NCBI GenBank assembly: GCA_012513515.1
Contig: JAAZCA010000007.1
Location: forward strand, 1 to 27,242
DNA length: 27,242 bases
Reading direction: 5' to 3'
DNA from: Myxococcales bacterium
GTDB lineage: Bacteria; UBA10199; 2-02-FULL-44-16; JAAZCA01
Both the position numbers and the translations under genes were made by a program. The notes under the pieces are model-generated. The model saw nothing but the letters and a program-made list of their open reading frames with translations, did no database searches and was not told the origin of the DNA. Within the stretch, counting starts at the first letter, position 1. Every line of letters begins with the position of its first letter. Shown piece after piece: positions 23,974-27,242 of this stretch.

Positions 23974-25362
23974 TCATCCCATTCCTATGGAATGTTTCAA
24001 AGACTCTACGACTTTCTCCATCTTCATTCCCCGCGAGCCCTTTACCAATACGACATCGCCCGCCTTTAGGATATCTTCCAAATCCCCTGCAATTTTGCCG
24101 ATATCATCAAAGACGGTTATATCCGACTGGGACATCCCGGCCTCAGACGCCCCAGCCTTGATGGCGCTCGAGAAATTTCCGACGACATAGATCATGTCAA
24201 CGCCTAGCCGCACGGCATCGCTGCCCAACTGCTCATGCAGAGACTCGGACTCGCTTCCCAGTTCGAGCATGTCGCCAAGCACGGCTATGAATTTTCCTGT
24301 CCTCTTGGCCGACCCCACAGTCCTGAAAGCCGCCCGCATCGATTCCGGATTGGCATTGTACGAATCATTTACAACCCTGACTCCGTTTGCCAGTTGCACC
24401 TGTTCGAATCGCATCGCCATCGGGGTAAAATTTGAAAGTCTGTGAGTAGCTTCTTCAGGGTCGACTCCAAGAGCGATCCCGACTGATATCGCAGCCATTG
24501 CATTCATGAGATTATGTGTGCCTGGAACCGGAAGCGCTAGCTTTAGCTCCTTTCCCATAACCGAGATAGAAAGCTCCATCGAATCGAGCCCGTCCGTGTC
24601 CATGCTCAAAAACCTCACATCGGAATTATTTCTCATCCCGAAAGTTATGCGAGGCCCCCTGTGACCTTCGGCGAGTTTTCTTACCCACGGATCTTCGTTG
24701 TTAACTATTATCGTCCCTTCATTTCCCATTTTTTCGAAAAGCTCGCCTTTGGCATGAGCTACCGCATCAACGCTGTGCAGTTTTGCAAGATGGGCGGCTG
24801 TGACATTGGTTATGAGCCCAATTCCAGGTCTGGCTATATCGGCGAGCCTCGCAATCTCGCCGGGAGCATTCATCCCCATCTCCAATATCGCAGCCACGTG
24901 CGAACCGCCGAGCCTGAAAACCGTCAGGGGAAGTCCTATCAGGTTGTTGAAATTCCCCTCCGTCTTGAGTACATCCCCCAAAGTCGAAAGGATCGAGAAG
25001 GCCATCTCCTTGGTGGTGGATTTTCCGTTGCTTCCGGTTATAGCTATGACGGGAATCAAAAATTTAGACCTCCACCATAACGCTATATCGCCAAGCGCTT
25101 TTTCAGTGTCCTCAACTTCTACTACGTGGCATCCCTTCGGAGCCGGGAATCCCCTCTTGACCAAAAATGATGACACTCCCATCTCGATCGCCGAAGGAAT
25201 GAAATCGTGACCATCGAAATGGGCCCCTTTTATCGCTACAAAAAGCTCAGAGCGATTCGCCTTGCGCGAATCTATTCCAATTCCTACGCAGAGGTGTTCA
25301 CCTCTGCCCCCGATCACGGTACCGTTTGTAGCTCGAGCTATTTCGTCCATCTTAAATTTCAT
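23974..25362 (-). CDS. murF: UDP-MurNAc-tripeptide--D-alanyl-D-alanine ligase
   Basis: A 462-residue Mur ligase attaching D-Ala-D-Ala. The N-terminal domain has GIGIDSRKANRSELFVAIKG, the family's DSR motif with FVAIKGxxFDGHDF. The ATP loop reads ITGSNGKSTTKEM, with Ser where most MurF have Thr in GKT, a conservative change. NVTAAHLAKL, NDSYNANPESMRA and LGDMLELG are diagnostic of MurF. The ATG overlaps the murE stop (ATGA, 25359-25362), so translation is coupled. Confidence 0.97.
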   Translation of the reverse strand: MKFKMDEIARATNGTVIGGRGEHLCVGIGIDSRKANRSELFVAIKGAHFDGHDFIPSAIEMGVSSFLVKRGFPAPKGCHVVEVEDTEKALGDIALWWRSKFLIPVIAITGSNGKSTTKEMAFSILSTLGDVLKTEGNFNNLIGLPLTVFRLGGSHVAAILEMGMNAPGEIARLADIARPGIGLITNVTAAHLAKLHSVDAVAHAKGELFEKMGNEGTIIVNNEDPWVRKLAEGHRGPRITFGMRNNSDVRFLSMDTDGLDSMELSISVMGKELKLALPVPGTHNLMNAMAAISVGIALGVDPEEATHRLSNFTPMAMRFEQVQLANGVRVVNDSYNANPESMRAAFRTVGSAKRTGKFIAVLGDMLELGSESESLHEQLGSDAVRLGVDMIYVVGNFSSAIKAGASEAGMSQSDITVFDDIGKIAGDLEDILKAGDVVLVKGSRGMKMEKVVESLKHSIGMG

Positions 25363-26849
25363 ATTGAAAGAATTTCCTCCAGAACTTCTCTGTCATCAAA
25401 ATGCCTCTTTTGATCTCCTATGATCTGATAATCCTCATGTCCTTTGCCAGCCACCACCAGAATATCACCACTCCTGGCGATCGCTGCAGCCTTGGCTATT
25501 GCCTCCCTGCGATCCTCAATGATCAGATATCCATTCTCGCCGGAGAACTCGGAGGCTGAAGATGAAAGCCCCGGCAAAATATCTTCTATTATTTTTTCAG
25601 GATTTTCCGTCCTGGGATTGTCGCTGGTAACTATCGCCACATCAGAAAGGGAACCGGCGGCCTTGCCCATCATGGGCCTCTTTTTATAATCTCTGTCCCC
25701 TCCGCAGCCGAATACCGATATAAGTCTACCTCCCTCCCTCAGCATAGCCCTTGCATTTTTAAGAACGTTTTCTAGCGCATCAGGCGTATGCGCATAATCC
25801 ACGATGGCCAGTATTCCTCTTCTGTTTGGAACGTTCTCGAACCTCCCCGGAACTGTGGAAAGGGATTCAACTCCAGCCGCAATAGCGCTCAAGTCTATTT
25901 CCAACCCCGAAGCCGCCGAGACAGCGGCGAGGATATTCTCGGCGTTGAATCTTCCGCACAGCCTTGAACGGCAATCGAAGTTTCCTTGAGGAGTGATAAC
26001 TTTCATCTCTATGCCGTCAGAATTAAACTTCAGCTTATCGCACGTGATGTCCATCCCGCTTCCCATTCCGTATTTGAGAACCGGAGTCGCGCATTTTTTA
26101 ACCATTCTTCGTCCATATTCATCATCGCAATTTATCGCCGCAAACGCGCTTTTCTTTCCCTCTGTCTCGAGGAGCCTGGCAAAAAGTACGGCCTTGGCTT
26201 CAAAATACTCCTCTATCCCTTTGTGATAATCGAGATGTTCAGGAGTCAAATTCGTGAAAACGGCGGCGTCGAAACCTGTACACTCGGCTCGTTTCTGGGA
26301 AAGAGCGTGAGAGCTCACCTCCATGGCACAGGCGTCTATGCCGATCATGCGCATATCTCTCAGCATCTTTTGAAGATCTGCCGATTCCGGCGTCGTGTGG
26401 CGTGCCTCGAACCGCGATCCCCCGTACCTGTATTCTATACTTCCTATCACACCGGGATTCATACCATTCGAAAGAAATATGGATTCCAAAAGATATGTGG
26501 TGGTCGTCTTCCCGTTTGTGCCAGTAACTCCAACGAGCTTCATTTCGGAACTGGGATTGCCATAGAACGAGCATGATATTCTGGCCATGGCCTCCCGCGC
26601 ATCACTGACAACTATTTTAACCGCGTTGCCGCAGTTGCAATCCGCTCTTTCAGTCACCACTGCCGCAGCCCCTCTTGCCAATGCATCGGATACAAATTTG
26701 TTTCCGTCGGTATTGGCGCCTCTCAGCGCGACAAAACAAAACCCCTTAGAAACGTCGGATGAGGAATATGCCACTCCCTTTATCTCGACATCGCGGCTCC
26801 CCGTTGTCGAAATAACATTCACTCCGGAAATGATATCCTTCAGCATCAT
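25359..26849 (-). CDS. murE: UDP-MurNAc-L-Ala-D-Glu--2,6-diaminopimelate ligase
   Basis: A 496-residue Mur ligase. The N-terminal domain has VEIKGVAYSSSDVSKGFCFVAL; the ATP loop is VTGTNGKTTTTYL (108-120); EVSSHAL and TPEHLDYH follow. The motif TSDNPRTENP contains DNPR, the signature of enzymes that add meso-diaminopimelate rather than lysine, which fits a Gram-negative wall. The open frame runs 65 codons further upstream into ftsI, but MMLKDIISGVN at 26849 (or the second ATG at 26846) is the sensible start: an AGGA lies 8 bases before it and it follows the ftsI stop by 17 bases. Confidence 0.96.
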   Translation of the reverse strand: MMLKDIISGVNVISTTGSRDVEIKGVAYSSSDVSKGFCFVALRGANTDGNKFVSDALARGAAAVVTERADCNCGNAVKIVVSDAREAMARISCSFYGNPSSEMKLVGVTGTNGKTTTTYLLESIFLSNGMNPGVIGSIEYRYGGSRFEARHTTPESADLQKMLRDMRMIGIDACAMEVSSHALSQKRAECTGFDAAVFTNLTPEHLDYHKGIEEYFEAKAVLFARLLETEGKKSAFAAINCDDEYGRRMVKKCATPVLKYGMGSGMDITCDKLKFNSDGIEMKVITPQGNFDCRSRLCGRFNAENILAAVSAASGLEIDLSAIAAGVESLSTVPGRFENVPNRRGILAIVDYAHTPDALENVLKNARAMLREGGRLISVFGCGGDRDYKKRPMMGKAAGSLSDVAIVTSDNPRTENPEKIIEDILPGLSSSASEFSGENGYLIIEDRREAIAKAAAIARSGDILVVAGKGHEDYQIIGDQKRHFDDREVLEEILSI

Positions 26850-26866
26850 AATATAAATCCTGCCGA

Positions 26867-27242
26867 TCACATGAGCGGTTTGAAAACCACCTTGCATAAA
26901 GAGTTCGCGGAAACCACCGCTCCTGGCGGTATCGACTGCTGAACAGCTATTCCTGACCCCTCGAATTTCCAGTTTATCTCGGTATCGCCGGATGCCTCCA
27001 AAACGCCCCTCATGGTGAGCCCGTTGAGATCCGGCATGCGCCAAACCTTCGCCCTTTTGCTGTCTCCATCGGAATCGTCGCTTTCCACTTCCTGAAATTT
27101 GACATCATCCGCCGAGCGCAGCTGCGCGATGTCGCCCTGACCATCAGCTGGAGGAAGCTGCTTCAAAATGCTGTCAGCAACAATGGCAGGGGATCCTTTG
27201 ACCTTCAGATAATGAAGGGTTGACTCGGCTATTTCCCTGAAA
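26867..27242 (-). CDS. ftsI: Penicillin-binding protein FtsI, C-terminal part with PASTA domain (cut by window edge)
   Basis: The frame is open from the right edge to the stop at 26867 (about 125 codons). The first residues visible, FREIAESTLHYLKVKG, are the final helix of the class B PBP transpeptidase domain. A charged linker (FQEVESDDSDGDSKRAK) leads to one PASTA domain: VWRMPDLNGLTMRGVLEA, then SGIAVQQSIPPGAVV and a final beta strand. The catalytic part lies outside the window. Its position directly ahead of murE is the standard dcw order and identifies it as FtsI, the septal transpeptidase partner of FtsW, rather than another PBP. Confidence 0.92.
   Translation of the reverse strand, partial: FREIAESTLHYLKVKGSPAIVADSILKQLPPADGQGDIAQLRSADDVKFQEVESDDSDGDSKRAKVWRMPDLNGLTMRGVLEASGDTEINWKFEGSGIAVQQSIPPGAVVSANSLCKVVFKPLM

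Overview
The window reads as a chromosomal piece of a Gram-negative, free-standing or predatory/scavenging bacterium, most likely an uncultivated deltaproteobacteria-grade lineage (Bdellovibrionota, Myxococcota or a related candidate group). This placement is an inference. It rests on lipoprotein signal peptides, a MurE with the meso-diaminopimelate-type DNPR motif, an FtsI with a C-terminal PASTA domain, an outer-membrane-type LysM lytic transglycosylase, and a Lys-rich histone-like protein. No rRNA, tRNA, CRISPR array, integrase or transposase is visible.

Layout, left to right. (1) Positions 1-400 hold no convincing gene, only an imperfect inverted repeat near the left edge and a weak promoter-like sequence. 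(2) Positions 401-2528 (+) are a tightly coupled trio: a small IPT/TIG-type lipoprotein, an AmgK-like sugar kinase and a MurU-like nucleotidyltransferase, the usual pair for salvaging N-acetylmuramate to UDP-MurNAc. (3) Positions 2518-8283 (-) are a lysine-degradation operon: kdd, kamA, kamD, kamE and a translationally coupled diacylglycerol-kinase-type lipid kinase. It covers lysine to beta-lysine to 3,5-diaminohexanoate to 5-amino-3-oxohexanoate; kce and kal are not in the window. (4) Positions 8397-9053 (-) hold a small zinc-ribbon ORF and a poly-lysine histone-like gene ending in half a SWIB-like domain, with its own terminator. (5) ilvE (-) follows, with its own terminator. (6) Next is a lipoprotein lytic transglycosylase with five LysM repeats (-), preceded by a consensus sigma70-type promoter. 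(7) Positions 12467-27242 (-) are the dcw division/cell-wall cluster, in transcription order ftsI (cut by the right edge), murE, murF, mraY, murD, ftsW, murG, murC, murB, ddl, ftsQ, ftsA, ftsZ. Genes overlap or are separated by a few bases up to ftsQ, with larger gaps before ftsA and ftsZ.

How it works together: the dcw genes make lipid II and build the divisome. The LysM transglycosylase cleaves peptidoglycan, and AmgK/MurU can return MurNAc to UDP-MurNAc without MurA and MurB. The most striking observation is that the gene in the murB slot encodes a MurB-fold protein in which the three catalytic positions and the main FAD-binding motifs appear replaced. If no second MurB exists in the genome, the salvage route beside it could matter far more than usual. 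Other points worth a look are the half-SWIB poly-lysine protein, the long basic tail on KamE, and the apparent 193-nt murC/murB overlap.
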